Shown piece after piece: positions 7,360-18,188 of a stretch of 64,000 nt of DNA (the stretch's first letter is position 1; every line of letters starts with the position of its first letter). The DNA is from Aquiluna sp. KACHI24. Lineage in GTDB: Bacteria; Actinomycetota; Actinomycetes; Actinomycetales; Microbacteriaceae. The stretch lies in NCBI RefSeq assembly GCF_025997915.1, contig NZ_AP026677.1:372001-436000 (forward strand), in the 5' to 3' direction. The translations under genes and the position numbers were made by a program. Below the pieces are notes generated by a model. It saw nothing but the letters and a program-made list of their open reading frames with translations. It did no database searches and was not told the DNA's origin.

Positions 7360-9012
7360 ATGTCAGATTTCAAATTCTTGAGAGGGCCAAAGGATTGGTG
7401 GCGACAGGCTGTCGTTTATCAGATTTACCCTCGTAGCTTTAGCGACTCCAACGGCGACGGCATTGGTGATTTAAAGGGCATCATTTCTAAGGCCGACTAC
7501 CTCAAAGAACTGGGCGTGAATGCGGTTTGGCTCAGCCCCTTCTACCCATCTGCTCTGGCTGACGGTGGTTATGACGTTGATGACTATCGAGATGTGGATC
7601 CAAGGATCGGCACGCTTGAAGAGTTTGATTTGATGGTTCAGGAGCTTCACTCCAGAGACATCAGAGTGTTTGTCGATATCGTTCCAAACCACTGCTCCGA
7701 TAGGCACATCTGGTTCCAGCAGGCACTTGCGGCAGGACGTGGTTCAAAGGAGCGTGAGCGTTTTATTTTCCGCGAGGGGCGCGGAGAGAACTCCGAGCTA
7801 CCACCGAGTGATCTGAGCAGTCACTTTGGCCCACACGGTTGGACCAGGGTTGAAGATGGTCAGTGGTACATGCACCTCTTCACCAAGGAGCAGCCAGATT
7901 TCAACTGGGACAACCCAGAGGTCCACGAAGAATTTTTGAAGACTCTTAAGTTTTGGTCAGACCGCGGTGTCGATGGCTATCGAATCGACGTGGCTCACGC
8001 TTTGAAAAAGCAGCTTGACCCGCTTCCAAGTAGAACCTCCTACTCACTCGAGGTGATGAAGGATGACGGAACTGATCCACTTTTCGATCGTGACGATGTG
8101 CACGAAATCTACGCCGAGTGGCGCAACCTCTTCAATCAATACGACCCACCTCGAGTTGCAGTGGCGGAGGCATGGGTGCACCCGCATCGCCGAGCCCCCT
8201 ACGCATCTGAAAAGGGCCTAGGTCAGGCATTTAATTTCGACCTATTGGCAGCAGCTTTCGATGCCGGTTCGTACCACGACATCATCGAATCCAACCTTGA
8301 GTTTTCGGCTTCAACCGGTTCCTCATCCACCTGGGTCCTTTCGAACCACGATGTGATTAGGCATGCGACCCGCATGGTCATCCCCGGTTATGGCGAGAGT
8401 GCGGACGGATTTGGTGCTGAAAACAAGTGGTATGTAGAGCACCGCATGGACAACGACCTGGATCTTGAACTAGGTCTAGCACGGGCGCAGGCCGCCACGC
8501 TTTTGATATTGGCGCTGCCCGGTTCTACTTACATCTACCAGGGTGAAGAGCTTGGTTTGCCAGATGTAACCGATATCCCATCCGACCAGATGCAGGACCC
8601 ACAGTGGTTCCGTGGTGAGGGCAAGCTCAAGTCTCGAGACGGTTGCCGCGTGCCACTGCCATGGGAGCCAGCCGGTCCATCCTTTGGTTTTGGTACTGGT
8701 GGAGCACATCTTCCGCAGCCGAGCTGGTATGCAAAGTTTGCCGCCAGTGCTCAAGAGGCTGATCCAAATTCGACACTCAACCTGTATCGCAAGGCATTGG
8801 CTCTGAGGGCGAAGCTGATTACTGAGGAGCAACTCAGCTGGCACGAATCCGCCAGCGGCACCTTGCTTTTTGAGCGCCCAAACGGTTGGCTGTGCTTCAC
8901 GAATTTCACCCAGGATGAAGTCGAGTTGCCCCAAGGCGAGCTACTGATGCACTCGGGCGAGGTCTCGGACGGCAAGCTTTCCGGTCCGGCTACAGCCTGG
9001 CTCAAGCGCTAA
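7360..9012 (+). CDS. GH13 family alpha-glucosidase / oligo-1,6-glucosidase
   Basis: Cytoplasmic hydrolase of alpha-glucosidic bonds in short maltose- or isomaltose-type sugars. The 550-residue protein has the GH13 start VVYQIYPRSF, the catalytic nucleophile in GYRIDVAH (Asp210), the acid/base in VAVAEAW (Glu270) and the stabiliser in LSNHD (Asp331). ATG at 7360 is preferred over the in-frame TTG at 7348 because GGAGG (7350-7354) is five bases before the ATG and would overlap the TTG reading. Trehalulose- or sucrose-active relatives share these motifs, so the exact substrate is open. It probably acts on sugars brought in by the ABC importer at 2425-5812. Confidence 0.92.
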   Translation: MSDFKFLRGPKDWWRQAVVYQIYPRSFSDSNGDGIGDLKGIISKADYLKELGVNAVWLSPFYPSALADGGYDVDDYRDVDPRIGTLEEFDLMVQELHSRDIRVFVDIVPNHCSDRHIWFQQALAAGRGSKERERFIFREGRGENSELPPSDLSSHFGPHGWTRVEDGQWYMHLFTKEQPDFNWDNPEVHEEFLKTLKFWSDRGVDGYRIDVAHALKKQLDPLPSRTSYSLEVMKDDGTDPLFDRDDVHEIYAEWRNLFNQYDPPRVAVAEAWVHPHRRAPYASEKGLGQAFNFDLLAAAFDAGSYHDIIESNLEFSASTGSSSTWVLSNHDVIRHATRMVIPGYGESADGFGAENKWYVEHRMDNDLDLELGLARAQAATLLILALPGSTYIYQGEELGLPDVTDIPSDQMQDPQWFRGEGKLKSRDGCRVPLPWEPAGPSFGFGTGGAHLPQPSWYAKFAASAQEADPNSTLNLYRKALALRAKLITEEQLSWHESASGTLLFERPNGWLCFTNFTQDEVELPQGELLMHSGEVSDGKLSGPATAWLKR

Positions 9013-9082
9013 ATCTGGGCTTTTCGGACTATTATTTAGGGAATAACTGGCCAGCGGCGGCCACGTCGTTTTTAGGACAAAT

Positions 9083-10738
9083 GTGACCCCAGAACAACTT
9101 TCCTTGGCCATTGTGCAAGCACTTGGCTCGCTGGTTGCGTCCGGAAAGTTGCCTCAGTTTGAGTTGCCATCAGAGGTTGTCATCGAGCGCCCTAAGAATC
9201 GCGATCACGGGGACTGGGCATCTAACGTTGCGATGCAGTATGCGGCCAAGGCGCAAATGAAACCGCGTGACTTTGCAGAGATTTTGGCCTCTGAGCTGCA
9301 AAGTGTTGATGGTGTTGAAAAGGTAGAGGTAGCTGGACCTGGCTTTCTAAATCTCTTTGTTTCCGACTCGGCGGCAGCGCAATTGGCGCTCCAGATTGTC
9401 GAGGCCGGCGAGAGTTTTGGTAGAAGCTCTGAGCTAGCCGGCGTGAAGCTGAATCTCGAGTTTGTCTCTGCTAACCCAACCGGTCCGATTCACCTGGGTG
9501 GAACCAGGTGGGCGGCTGTTGGTGATTCACTCGCGAGAGTTTTGGAGGCGGTGGGTGCCGAGGTGACGCGGGAGTACTACTTCAACGATCACGGTGCCCA
9601 AATTGACCGCTTTGCTAGGTCCTTGCTTGCAAGAGCTAAGGGTGAGCCTGCACCAGAGGATGGTTACGCCGGTCAGTACATCGAGGAGATCGCTCAGCAG
9701 GTGCTTGCCCTAAAGCCCGACACCCTCTCGCTACCTGATGTCGATGCGCAAGAAGTTTTCAGAGCTACCGGTGTTGAGCTGATGTTCGAGCAAATTCGTC
9801 AGTCGCTCCATGAATTCGGCGTGGACTTCGATGTCTATTTCCACGAGAACTCGCTCTACGAGTCTGGCCAGGTGGCCAAGTCGGTAGCGGCGCTTCGCGA
9901 GCAAGGGCACATCTTTGAGGCGGAAGGCGCAACTTGGTTGCGCTCCACCACCTTCGGTGATGACCGCGACCGCGTAATCATCAAATCCGATGGAGATGCT
10001 GCATACATTGCAGGCGACATCGCTTACTACCAGAACAAGCGTGGTCGCGGATTTGACCGCTGCATTTATATGCTCGGTGCCGACCACCACGGGTACGTGC
10101 CGAGGATGATGGCACTATGCGCCGCCTTTGGTGATACCCCAGGCGTTCACATGGAGATTTTGATTGGTCAGCTCGTGAATCTGGTCCGAGCCGGTGAACC
10201 GGTACGCATGTCTAAGCGCGCTGGAACAGTGGTCACCATGGAAGACTTGGTTGAAATGGTTGGCGTGGATGCCGCGCGATACTCATTGACTCGATCTTCA
10301 ATCAACTCAACTCTTGATATCGACCTTGAGTTGATCAGCAAAAAGACAAATGACAACCCAGTGTTTTACGTACAGTACGCACACGCCAGAACCAAACAGG
10401 TTGCAAAGAATGCTGCATCTTTGGGTGTCAATCGTTCGGAGTTTGTGCCTGAACTGCTCTCTCACGAGAGCGAATCGGAGCTTCTGGCCAAGCTAAGTGA
10501 GTTCCCGAGAGTGGTGCTGCAGGCCGCCAACTTTAGAGAGCCGCATCGTGTGGCCCGTTACCTCGAAGAGGTAGCCGGCAGCTATCACCGTTGGTACGAC
10601 AACTGTCGAGTCACTCCGCTCGGAGACAAGCCAGTTGAGTCGGTGCACCGCACCAGATTGTGGCTCAACGATGCGGCATCGGTTGTGTTGGCCAACGGAC
10701 TAAAACTTGTGGGCGTCTCCGCCCCGGAGCGGATGTAG
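9083..10738 (+). CDS. argS: Arginyl-tRNA synthetase
   Basis: Class I synthetase charging tRNA-Arg. The 551-residue protein has the N-terminal additional domain, the HIGH-type signature HLGG at residues 137-140 after SANPTGPI, and a KMSKS-type loop RMSKRAG at about 375. The GTG at 9083 is used because the ATG two bases earlier is followed directly by a stop; AGGA (9074-9077) gives a ribosome-binding site. It leads the conserved argS-lysA-hom-thrC-thrB group. The 70-base upstream gap holds a small inverted repeat, TGGCC with GGCCA (about 9050-9065), of unknown role. Confidence 0.96.
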   Translation: MTPEQLSLAIVQALGSLVASGKLPQFELPSEVVIERPKNRDHGDWASNVAMQYAAKAQMKPRDFAEILASELQSVDGVEKVEVAGPGFLNLFVSDSAAAQLALQIVEAGESFGRSSELAGVKLNLEFVSANPTGPIHLGGTRWAAVGDSLARVLEAVGAEVTREYYFNDHGAQIDRFARSLLARAKGEPAPEDGYAGQYIEEIAQQVLALKPDTLSLPDVDAQEVFRATGVELMFEQIRQSLHEFGVDFDVYFHENSLYESGQVAKSVAALREQGHIFEAEGATWLRSTTFGDDRDRVIIKSDGDAAYIAGDIAYYQNKRGRGFDRCIYMLGADHHGYVPRMMALCAAFGDTPGVHMEILIGQLVNLVRAGEPVRMSKRAGTVVTMEDLVEMVGVDAARYSLTRSSINSTLDIDLELISKKTNDNPVFYVQYAHARTKQVAKNAASLGVNRSEFVPELLSHESESELLAKLSEFPRVVLQAANFREPHRVARYLEEVAGSYHRWYDNCRVTPLGDKPVESVHRTRLWLNDAASVVLANGLKLVGVSAPERM

Positions 10739-10740
10739 TC

Positions 10741-12144
10741 ATGAAGAACCCTTTGGCTCCAAAGTGGCTAGAAGAGCGTGATTTGAATTCACTTGACCCC
10801 AAAATTTGGCCCCGCACCGCAAAACGCAACAGCCAGGGTGAGTTAGAGGTTGGCGGAGTAGGTGTGCGCGAGCTGATTCGTCGCCACGGTTCACCGCTGT
10901 ACGTGGTTGACCAAGAGGACTTTGAAGCCAGGCTGATGCAGACCAAGAGAGCTTTCTCGGATGCTGCTCAGCGCCACGGCACCAGCGCCAAGCTCTACTA
11001 CGCATCTAAAGCGCTGCTTACCTCCGATGTGGTTCGCTGGGTTGAGCAGGCGGGGCTATCGATTGACGTATCCACCGGCGGCGAGCTAGCTGTCGCTTTA
11101 GCGGCAGGCATGCCGGGTGAACGCATCGGTCTGCACGGGAACAACAAATCTCTGGTTGAAATTGGACGCGCTATCGCAGCCAATGTCGGTGCCATCGTGA
11201 TCGACTCAGAGTTAGAGATCGAGCGCATTGCATCGGTGGCCACGGCCCAGGGCAAGACCCAGGCCGTCAGATTGCGCGTGAACTCGGGTGTTCACGCTCA
11301 CACCCACGAGTATCTCGCAACCGCGCGTGAGGACCAGAAATTCGGAATCGCTATCTCTGACGTCCCGCACCTGGTGGCCAAGATTCGCTCGCACTCGCAC
11401 CTTAAATTTCTAGGGCTGCACTCCCACATTGGCTCTCAAATCTTTGTGGTGGACGGCTTTATTGCCGCAGCTGAGAGATTGCTCGATTTGCATGCCGAGC
11501 TGCTGCAGGGCGGCGATGTCCCAGAGCTAAATCTCGGTGGCGGTTTTGGCATCAGCTACACAGGAGCCGATCGCCCTATGCCAATTGCCGAGATGGCGGA
11601 ACGCATCAGCTCTGCGGTGGCCAATAAGTGCCAGCAACTCGGAATCGAGATTCCAAAACTTGCCTTTGAGCCAGGCCGAACCATCGCTGGTCCAGCCGGA
11701 ATCACGCTCTACTCGGTAGGCACAATCAAGGATGTCCAGGTTTCAGATGCGGGGGCTGCTGCCACTCGAAAGTACGTGAGTGTCGACGGTGGCATGAGCG
11801 ATAACGCTAGGCCTGCGCTTTACGAGGCTGAGTATTCGGTTGCGATTGCGTCAAGAACTTCAAGTGCCACTCCAGCCCTGGCCCGCGTGGTGGGAAAGCA
11901 CTGTGAGTCGGGAGACATTGTGGTGCGTCACGACTACCTTCCAAGCGATGTTGCGGTGAATGATCTGCTGGCGGTGCCCGCTACCGGCGCCTACTGTTTC
12001 TCGCTATCTTCTAATTACAACTTCTTGACCAGACCCGCTGTTGTGGCGGTCAAAAGTGGCAGCACCAAGGTTTTGATCAAGACCGAGACCGAGCAAGACC
12101 TACTTGCCAGGGATGCTGGCCTATCGGAGGGTACGGGGAACTAA
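10741..12144 (+). CDS. lysA: Diaminopimelate decarboxylase
   Basis: PLP enzyme making L-lysine from meso-diaminopimelate, the last step of lysine synthesis. The 467-residue protein binds PLP through Lys90 in YYASKALLT and has the glycine-rich LNLGGGFG and EPGRTIAGPAG phosphate-binding motifs of fold-type III decarboxylases. ATG at 10741 is chosen, two bases after the argS stop; a longer in-frame extension reads back into argS and is not protein-like. The stop overlaps the hom start by one base. The N-terminal tail before the barrel is the long form common in actinobacteria. Confidence 0.95.
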   Translation: MKNPLAPKWLEERDLNSLDPKIWPRTAKRNSQGELEVGGVGVRELIRRHGSPLYVVDQEDFEARLMQTKRAFSDAAQRHGTSAKLYYASKALLTSDVVRWVEQAGLSIDVSTGGELAVALAAGMPGERIGLHGNNKSLVEIGRAIAANVGAIVIDSELEIERIASVATAQGKTQAVRLRVNSGVHAHTHEYLATAREDQKFGIAISDVPHLVAKIRSHSHLKFLGLHSHIGSQIFVVDGFIAAAERLLDLHAELLQGGDVPELNLGGGFGISYTGADRPMPIAEMAERISSAVANKCQQLGIEIPKLAFEPGRTIAGPAGITLYSVGTIKDVQVSDAGAAATRKYVSVDGGMSDNARPALYEAEYSVAIASRTSSATPALARVVGKHCESGDIVVRHDYLPSDVAVNDLLAVPATGAYCFSLSSNYNFLTRPAVVAVKSGSTKVLIKTETEQDLLARDAGLSEGTGN

Positions 12145-13430
12145 TGCAAACCGCATACCGAGCAATAAGAGTCGCACTCCTTGGTGCGGGCTCAGTTGGC
12201 GCAAACGTCGCTCGACTGATGATCGAGAACAAGCAGGAGCTGGCTCAGCGCGTTGGAGCTGAGTTTGAAATTGCAGGCATCTTGGTTCGCGATGCCCACC
12301 AGGTCAGACCAGGTGTGCCGAGCGAACTCTTCACCACTGACGCCGAGGGACTGATTCTTAGCGCTGACATTGTCATCGAACTCATCGGCGGCATTCACCC
12401 CGCGAAAGAGTATGTCGAGCTGGCACTCAACTCCGGTGCTGATGTGATCACAGCAAACAAGGCGCTCATCGCCGCGCACGGACCGCAGCTATTTGATTTA
12501 GCAGAGCAGCTTGGGGCTCAGCTTTACTACGAGGCTGCAGTTGCTGGAGCGATCCCAATCATTCGTCCGCTTCGAGAATCACTGGCTGGTGACAAGGTAA
12601 ATCGAGTCATGGGCATCGTGAATGGCACGACTAACTTCATCCTCGACCGCATGGAGTCAACCGGGGCAGATTTCGATGAGGCACTGGCTGAGGCAACTAA
12701 GCTCGGTTATGCCGAGGCTGACCCGACTGCTGACATTGAGGGTTATGACGCAGCATCCAAGGCCGCTATCTTGGCTTCCCTTGCCTTCCACTCCGAGGTT
12801 CCAGTCGAGAAAGTGCACCGCGAGGGAATTACGTCGGTTACCGCTTTGCAAATGGAAACTGCGCGTGATGCGGGCTACGCGGTAAAGCTATTGGCAATCT
12901 GTGAGCGAGTGGACGATGGTTTGGTTGCCAGGGTTCACCCAACACTGATTCCGTTGGATCACCCGCTAGCTGCAGTTCGCGGTGCCTACAACGCAGTCTT
13001 TGTTGAGGCTGAATCCGCTGGCCGTTTGATGTTCTACGGTGCTGGTGCTGGTGGCCCACAAACCGCGTCGGCAATTCTTGGTGATTTGGTTTCCGCTGCC
13101 AAGCGCCACCTTGCAGGTGGGCCAGGCCTTGCGGACTCTGTGCATGCAAACCTAGAGGCTCTTCCGGTGCAACGCATTCAGACGCGTTATCAAATCACCC
13201 TTCAGGTGAGCGATGAGCCAGGTGTATTGGCATCGATTGCATCGGTGTTTGCCGAGCATGGCGTGAGCGTAGAGACGGTAAGTCAGAGCTCTGCAACCAC
13301 CGGAGCAGCGCTGCTGACTGTAATGACTCACAGAGCCTCGGAGCAGGCACTGGAGCAGGTGGTCTCCTCGCTTCGCAGCAAGAATTCAGTTCAGCAAATT
13401 AGCTCGGTCATCCGAGTGGAGGGAATGTAA
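12144..13430 (+). CDS. hom: Homoserine dehydrogenase
   Basis: Reduces aspartate semialdehyde to homoserine, the branch toward threonine and methionine. The 428-residue protein has an N-terminal Rossmann motif LLGAGSVGANVAR (about residues 11-23), the substrate-domain signature NGTTNFILDRM, and a C-terminal ACT domain (about 350-425) that usually mediates threonine feedback. One-base overlaps join it to lysA upstream and thrC downstream, so expression should be coordinated. No aspartokinase is fused to it. Confidence 0.96.
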   Translation: MQTAYRAIRVALLGAGSVGANVARLMIENKQELAQRVGAEFEIAGILVRDAHQVRPGVPSELFTTDAEGLILSADIVIELIGGIHPAKEYVELALNSGADVITANKALIAAHGPQLFDLAEQLGAQLYYEAAVAGAIPIIRPLRESLAGDKVNRVMGIVNGTTNFILDRMESTGADFDEALAEATKLGYAEADPTADIEGYDAASKAAILASLAFHSEVPVEKVHREGITSVTALQMETARDAGYAVKLLAICERVDDGLVARVHPTLIPLDHPLAAVRGAYNAVFVEAESAGRLMFYGAGAGGPQTASAILGDLVSAAKRHLAGGPGLADSVHANLEALPVQRIQTRYQITLQVSDEPGVLASIASVFAEHGVSVETVSQSSATTGAALLTVMTHRASEQALEQVVSSLRSKNSVQQISSVIRVEGM

Positions 13431-14512
13431 TGGCTCACCAGTGGCGCGGCGTAATTCGCGAGTATTTTGATCGACTACCTTTCACTGAGTCTGACCCCAT
13501 AGTCACCCTGGGCGAAGGCGGCACTCCGCTAATCGAGGCTCCGGCGCTCGCGAAGTTGTTAGATGTTGGATCGGTGCACCTCAAGTTCGAAGGCATGAAC
13601 CCAACCGGTTCGTTCAAGGACCGCGGTATGACTACAGCGGTTTCAAAGGCGAAGGGCAAGGGCGCACAGGCTGTAATCGCAGCGTCAACCGGAAACACCT
13701 CTGCGGCTGCCGCGGCCTACGCCGTGAAGGCTGGCATGCAGTCCGTGGTTTTGGTTCCAGCGGGCAAGATTTCCTGGGGCAAGCTCTCCCAAGCAGTTGC
13801 TCACAAGGCACAGATCTTGCAAGTGCGTGGCAACTTCGATGACTGTCTGCGACTAGCCAGGGAGCTAAGCGAGGGCTATCCGGTCTTCTTGGTCAACTCG
13901 GTAAACCCAGATCGACTTCAGGGTCAAAAGACCGCCGCCTTTGAGGTATTCGATGCACTGGGTTACGCACCAGATTTGCACGCAATGCCACTTGGAAATG
14001 CCGGCAACATCTCTGCTTATCACCTTGGTTACCGCGAAGAGAGAGACATGGGTCGCATCTCGACGCTTCCCAAGCTCTGGGGTATCCAGGCTGAGGGTAG
14101 CGCTCCGTTCATTAAGGGATCTCCAGTTCTCAAGCCAGAGACCATTGCCACCGCTATTCGAATCGGTAACCCTGCATCCTGGGATTTGGCGCAAGAGGCA
14201 AAGCGTGACACGGACGGCGCATTTGGGGCGGTTAGCGACAAAGAGATTTTGTGGATGCACGGCTTCCTGTCGCAGGAGGCCGGAGTATTCGTTGAGCCAT
14301 CGAGCGCGACCGGGGCTGCAGGTCTTTACAAGGCAGCAAAGCTAGGTCAACTGCCAAAGGTCAACTCAATTGTGGTCACCGTTACCGGTCACGGCCTCAA
14401 GGATCCAGACTGGGCCCTAAAGGACGAGCGTGGTCGCCAAATCAAGCCAAAGAAGGTGACTGCAACTGCGAGTGCGGTTGCCGACATCCTCGGTTTGGAG
14501 CGCAACAAGTGA
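13430..14512 (+). CDS. thrC: Threonine synthase
   Basis: PLP enzyme converting O-phosphohomoserine to threonine. The 360-residue protein is the short bacterial form. The PLP lysine is Lys63 in GSFKDRG, and the phosphate-binding glycine loop reads GNAGNIS. It starts on an ATG overlapping the hom stop and its stop codon overlaps the thrB start by four bases (GTGA). The order hom-thrC-thrB is the standard actinobacterial arrangement. Confidence 0.96.
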   Translation: MAHQWRGVIREYFDRLPFTESDPIVTLGEGGTPLIEAPALAKLLDVGSVHLKFEGMNPTGSFKDRGMTTAVSKAKGKGAQAVIAASTGNTSAAAAAYAVKAGMQSVVLVPAGKISWGKLSQAVAHKAQILQVRGNFDDCLRLARELSEGYPVFLVNSVNPDRLQGQKTAAFEVFDALGYAPDLHAMPLGNAGNISAYHLGYREERDMGRISTLPKLWGIQAEGSAPFIKGSPVLKPETIATAIRIGNPASWDLAQEAKRDTDGAFGAVSDKEILWMHGFLSQEAGVFVEPSSATGAAGLYKAAKLGQLPKVNSIVVTVTGHGLKDPDWALKDERGRQIKPKKVTATASAVADILGLERNK

Positions 14513-15420
14513 TCGTAAAGGTTCGCATTCCTGCGACCAGTGCGAATCTCGGTCCAGGCTTTGACACCCTTGGCATGGCGCTGAGCTTTTATGACGAGTA
14601 CCAGGCCGAGGTGATTGAATCTGGGCTTGAGATTGTGGTCGAAGGCGAGGGGTCCGGTGAGGTTGCAACCGATGCCGGAAATCTGATTTACAAAACCATT
14701 CAGCACGTCTTTCAAAAAGTAGGGGAGCAACTACCTGCTCTCAGAATTCGCTGTCACAACCAAATCCCACACGGTCGCGGCATGGGCTCCTCCGGAGCTG
14801 CGGTTGCCGGTGGTGTGATGCTGGCCAGTGGACTCCTGAGCCAGAAGCGCAGTTTCAGCGAGCAAGAGCTCCTTGAGTTCGCAACCGACATAGAGGGTCA
14901 CCCGGACAATGTTGCTCCAGCACTTTTCGGCGGCTTGACTATCGCCTGGAAAGACGAATCCGGACCACATCACAAGAAGCTGATCGCGCACCGTGGTATT
15001 TCGCCTTTGGTCTTCGTACCACCGCACCAGATGTCTACCAAGTTGGCTAGGTCGTTGCAGCCTGAGTCCGTCCCTCACACCGATGCCGTGTTCAACCTCT
15101 CGCGCTCTGCTCTGTTGGTTGCCGCGCTGACTCAGAGCCCCGAGCTACTGTTCGCAGCTACCGAGGATCGTCTCCACCAAAACTATCGAGCCAGCGCAAT
15201 GCCGGAGACCTCTGCTTTGGTGGCCGAGCTTCGAGCTGCCGGACACCCGGCAGTCGTGTCAGGCGCCGGGCCATCGGTTTTGGTCCTGGAGCCATCGCCA
15301 CAGGATCGCCTCAGCGCTATTGCAATTGCAAAAGAGAACTTTCCACACTGGAAAGCGCTAACGCTTGCAGTTGATTACAAAGGTGCTAGTGTTGAGCTGC
15401 AGTTTGGATCAGGCAACTAA
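14509..15420 (+). CDS. thrB: Homoserine kinase
   Basis: GHMP-family kinase phosphorylating homoserine for threonine synthase. The 303-residue protein has the N-terminal PATSANLGPGFDTLG motif and the ATP-binding loop PHGRGMGSSGAAVAGG at about residues 87-102. The GTG start overlaps the thrC stop by four bases. It ends the amino-acid block. A 75-base gap without a clear terminator separates it from rho; it contains only a small CGGCA/TGCCG hairpin (15460-15474). Confidence 0.96.
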   Translation: MIVKVRIPATSANLGPGFDTLGMALSFYDEYQAEVIESGLEIVVEGEGSGEVATDAGNLIYKTIQHVFQKVGEQLPALRIRCHNQIPHGRGMGSSGAAVAGGVMLASGLLSQKRSFSEQELLEFATDIEGHPDNVAPALFGGLTIAWKDESGPHHKKLIAHRGISPLVFVPPHQMSTKLARSLQPESVPHTDAVFNLSRSALLVAALTQSPELLFAATEDRLHQNYRASAMPETSALVAELRAAGHPAVVSGAGPSVLVLEPSPQDRLSAIAIAKENFPHWKALTLAVDYKGASVELQFGSGN

Positions 15421-15495
15421 AAGCCCGCCACTGCTTCTCTCATAGAAATTCTTCAAATCCGGCAATCTGTGCCGCAAAGAAACGAGTAACCATAC

Positions 15496-17109
15496 ATGGA
15501 TGAAATCCAGCAGGAAAAGCCAGCAAGACGCGTTCGCCGCGCTACCAGCGCAACCGTCGAGGCTTCCGCACCACAGACTGGAGCACCACAAGAGGCCAAG
15601 ACCACTCGCCGCCGCTCCACTAAGAAGGAATCGGGCGCAGAGGTAAGCACCGAGACCAAGGCCGAGTCAAAGCCAGAAGCAACCGAGCGTCCAGCACGCG
15701 AAGAGCGCGCACCTCGCGAGGAGCGTGCACCACGTGAGGGCCGTCAGGACCGCGGTGGTCGTGACCGCCAGCGCAACGAGGGCTCCGAGGAGCGCAGCGA
15801 GGGCGAGAGCAACCAGGGCGAGCGCGGCGAGCGCGAGTCTCGTCAGGATCGTGACGATGACCGTCGCGGTGGCAGAAACCGTCGCGGTCGCTTCCGTGAC
15901 CGTGACCGCCGTCGCAATGGATCACAGGATGAGGCAGAGCCAGAGGTATCTGAGGATGATGTCCTAGTTCCAGTCGCTGGAATCCTGGATGTCCTTGACA
16001 ACTACGCTTTCCTTAGAACCTCGGGATACCTACCGGGTCCAAACGATGTTTACGTGTCTCTCGGACAGGTCAAGAAGTACGGCCTTCGCAAGGGTGATGC
16101 AGTCGTCGGTTCAATCCGTCAGCCTCGTGAGAGCGACAACAACCAGCGCCAGAAGTTCAACGCGCTAGTACGAGTTGACTCGGTAAACGGTCAGACCTTG
16201 GAAGAGGCAGCCGCTCGCGTCGAATTTGGCAAGCTGACCCCGCTTTACCCAGACGCCAGACTGCGTCTTGAGACCGACCCTAAGAAGTTGTCCACCAGAA
16301 TCATTGACCTGGTAGCCCCGATTGGTAAGGGACAGCGTGGATTGATCGTTTCCCCACCAAAGGCCGGTAAGACCTTGGTGCTACAGGCAATTGCAAACGC
16401 AATTTCAACCAACAACCCAGAGGTTCACCTGATGGTTGTTTTGGTTGACGAGCGCCCTGAAGAAGTCACCGACATGCAGCGCACTGTCAAGGGTGAGGTC
16501 ATTGCCTCCACCTTCGACCGCCCTGCCGATGACCACACCACCGTTGCTGAGCTCGCGATTGAGCGCGCCAAGCGTTTGGTTGAGATGGGTCACGACGTTG
16601 TCGTGCTGCTCGACTCGATCACTCGTCTAGGTCGTGCCTACAACCTTTCCGCTCCAGCATCCGGCCGCATTCTCTCCGGTGGTGTTGACTCTTCAGCCCT
16701 CTACCCACCAAAGAAGTTCTTCGGTGCAGCCAGAAACATCGAAAACGGTGGCTCGCTGACTATCTTGGCAACTGCCTTGGTTGAGACCGGATCCAAGATG
16801 GATGAGGTCATCTTCGAGGAGTTCAAGGGAACTGGAAACATGGAGCTTCGCCTATCTCGTCAGCTCGCTGACAAGCGAATCTTCCCAGCCGTCGACATCA
16901 ATGCCTCTGGAACCAGACGCGAAGAAATGCTGATGAGCCCGCAGGAGACCAAGATCATCTGGAAGCTGCGCCGCGCTCTTGCAGGCTTGGAGCAGCAGCA
17001 GGCACTTGAGCTGGTTCTGAGCCGCTTGAAAGACACTCAGAGCAACGTTGAGTTCTTGCTAAAGCTTGAGAAGTCAATGCCGGTTCCTTCCGAGACTGAT
17101 GCGGAGTAA
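15496..17109 (+). CDS. rho: Transcription termination factor Rho
   Basis: Hexameric RNA helicase ending transcription at Rho-dependent sites. The 537-residue protein is longer than the E. coli form because of an N-terminal insert (about residues 45-150) very rich in Arg, Glu, Asp, Gly and Gln, a feature of high-GC Gram-positive Rho proteins. After it come the RNA-binding domain and the ATPase core with Walker A PPKAGKT at about 285-291 and the Walker B segment [11 protein letters not shown]. The rpmE gene that often follows rho in actinobacteria is missing; prfA begins two bases after the stop. Confidence 0.97.
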   Translation: MDEIQQEKPARRVRRATSATVEASAPQTGAPQEAKTTRRRSTKKESGAEVSTETKAESKPEATERPAREERAPREERAPREGRQDRGGRDRQRNEGSEERSEGESNQGERGERESRQDRDDDRRGGRNRRGRFRDRDRRRNGSQDEAEPEVSEDDVLVPVAGILDVLDNYAFLRTSGYLPGPNDVYVSLGQVKKYGLRKGDAVVGSIRQPRESDNNQRQKFNALVRVDSVNGQTLEEAAARVEFGKLTPLYPDARLRLETDPKKLSTRIIDLVAPIGKGQRGLIVSPPKAGKTLVLQAIANAISTNNPEVHLMVVLVDERPEEVTDMQRTVKGEVIASTFDRPADDHTTVAELAIERAKRLVEMGHDVVVLLDSITRLGRAYNLSAPASGRILSGGVDSSALYPPKKFFGAARNIENGGSLTILATALVETGSKMDEVIFEEFKGTGNMELRLSRQLADKRIFPAVDINASGTRREEMLMSPQETKIIWKLRRALAGLEQQQALELVLSRLKDTQSNVEFLLKLEKSMPVPSETDAE

Positions 17110-17111
17110 TC

Positions 17112-18188
17112 TTGCTCGACTCGCTGCAAGGACTAAGGTCTGAGCACGCTGAGCTGCAGAAGCAGCTCAGCGATGCTTCAGTTCACGCCAACCCCGCGTT
17201 GGCAAAGAAGCTTAATCGTCGCTATGCCGAGCTATCTGCAATCCTGAACGCCGAAGCCAACGTGATCGGCCTGCAGGATGATATTGCAGCGGCTTCGGAG
17301 CTAGCCAAGGAAGACGAGGCTTTTGCCGCCGAACTTCCAGGCATGCAGGAGCGCCTCAAGGAAGCCCAGGAAAAACTGCGCAGGCTTCTCATCCCTCGTG
17401 ACCCAGACGATGGGCGTGATGTGATTATGGAAATCAAGGCTGGTGAAGGTGGTGCCGAGTCGGCACTGTTCGCAGCCGATCTGCTTCGCATGTACATGCA
17501 CTATGCAACCTCCAAGGGTTGGAAGGCAGAGGTCTTGGACCGCACCGAGAGTGATTTGGGTGGCATCAAAGATGTCCAGGTTGCAATCAAGTCATCAGCC
17601 ACCGATCCAGCAGATGGAGTTTGGGCTCACCTGAAGTACGAGGGTGGGGTTCACCGCGTGCAGCGAGTGCCAGTGACTGAGACTCAGGGTCGGATCCACA
17701 CCTCCGCTGCCGGAGTATTGGTGTTTCCAGAGGTTGATGAGCCTGAAGAGGTAGACATCAACCAAAATGACTTGCGCATCGATGTCTTCCGCTCTTCAGG
17801 TCCTGGTGGCCAGTCGGTGAACACAACTGACTCCGCAGTTCGCATCACTCACCTTCCAACCGGAATCGTGGTCTCGATGCAGAACGAGAAGTCGCAGCTG
17901 CAAAACCGCGAAGCGGCCATGCGCGTGCTAAGGGCTCGCTTGCTCGCTGCCCAGCAGGAGGCAATTGAGGCTGAGCAGTCGGCGGCGAGAAAGTCTCAGA
18001 TTCGTACCGTGGACCGCTCCGAGCGCATTCGCACCTACAACTTCCCTGAGAACCGAATTGCCGATCACCGCACCGGATACAAGGCTTACAACCTAGATCA
18101 GGTCATGGACGGCGCCCTTGAGCCAATCGTGCAGTCAGCCATCAAGATGGACGAAGAGGCCAGACTCGCCGCGCTTGCCGGAGAGTAA
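17112..18188 (+). CDS. prfA: Peptide chain release factor 1
   Basis: Releases finished peptides at UAA and UAG. The 358-residue protein has the stop-codon recognition loop in the [13 protein letters not shown] region and the catalytic GGQ at about residues 231-233 in [10 protein letters not shown]. It uses a TTG start two bases after the rho stop; no ATG or GTG exists before the conserved [11 protein letters not shown] start. The prmC gene, whose product methylates the GGQ glutamine, overlaps its stop by one base. Confidence 0.96.
   Translation: MLDSLQGLRSEHAELQKQLSDASVHANPALAKKLNRRYAELSAILNAEANVIGLQDDIAAASELAKEDEAFAAELPGMQERLKEAQEKLRRLLIPRDPDDGRDVIMEIKAGEGGAESALFAADLLRMYMHYATSKGWKAEVLDRTESDLGGIKDVQVAIKSSATDPADGVWAHLKYEGGVHRVQRVPVTETQGRIHTSAAGVLVFPEVDEPEEVDINQNDLRIDVFRSSGPGGQSVNTTDSAVRITHLPTGIVVSMQNEKSQLQNREAAMRVLRARLLAAQQEAIEAEQSAARKSQIRTVDRSERIRTYNFPENRIADHRTGYKAYNLDQVMDGALEPIVQSAIKMDEEARLAALAGE

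Noticed and set aside
10660-10740. N-terminal extension of lysA
   Set aside because: It lies within argS in another frame; ATG at 10741 fits the family and the spacing.
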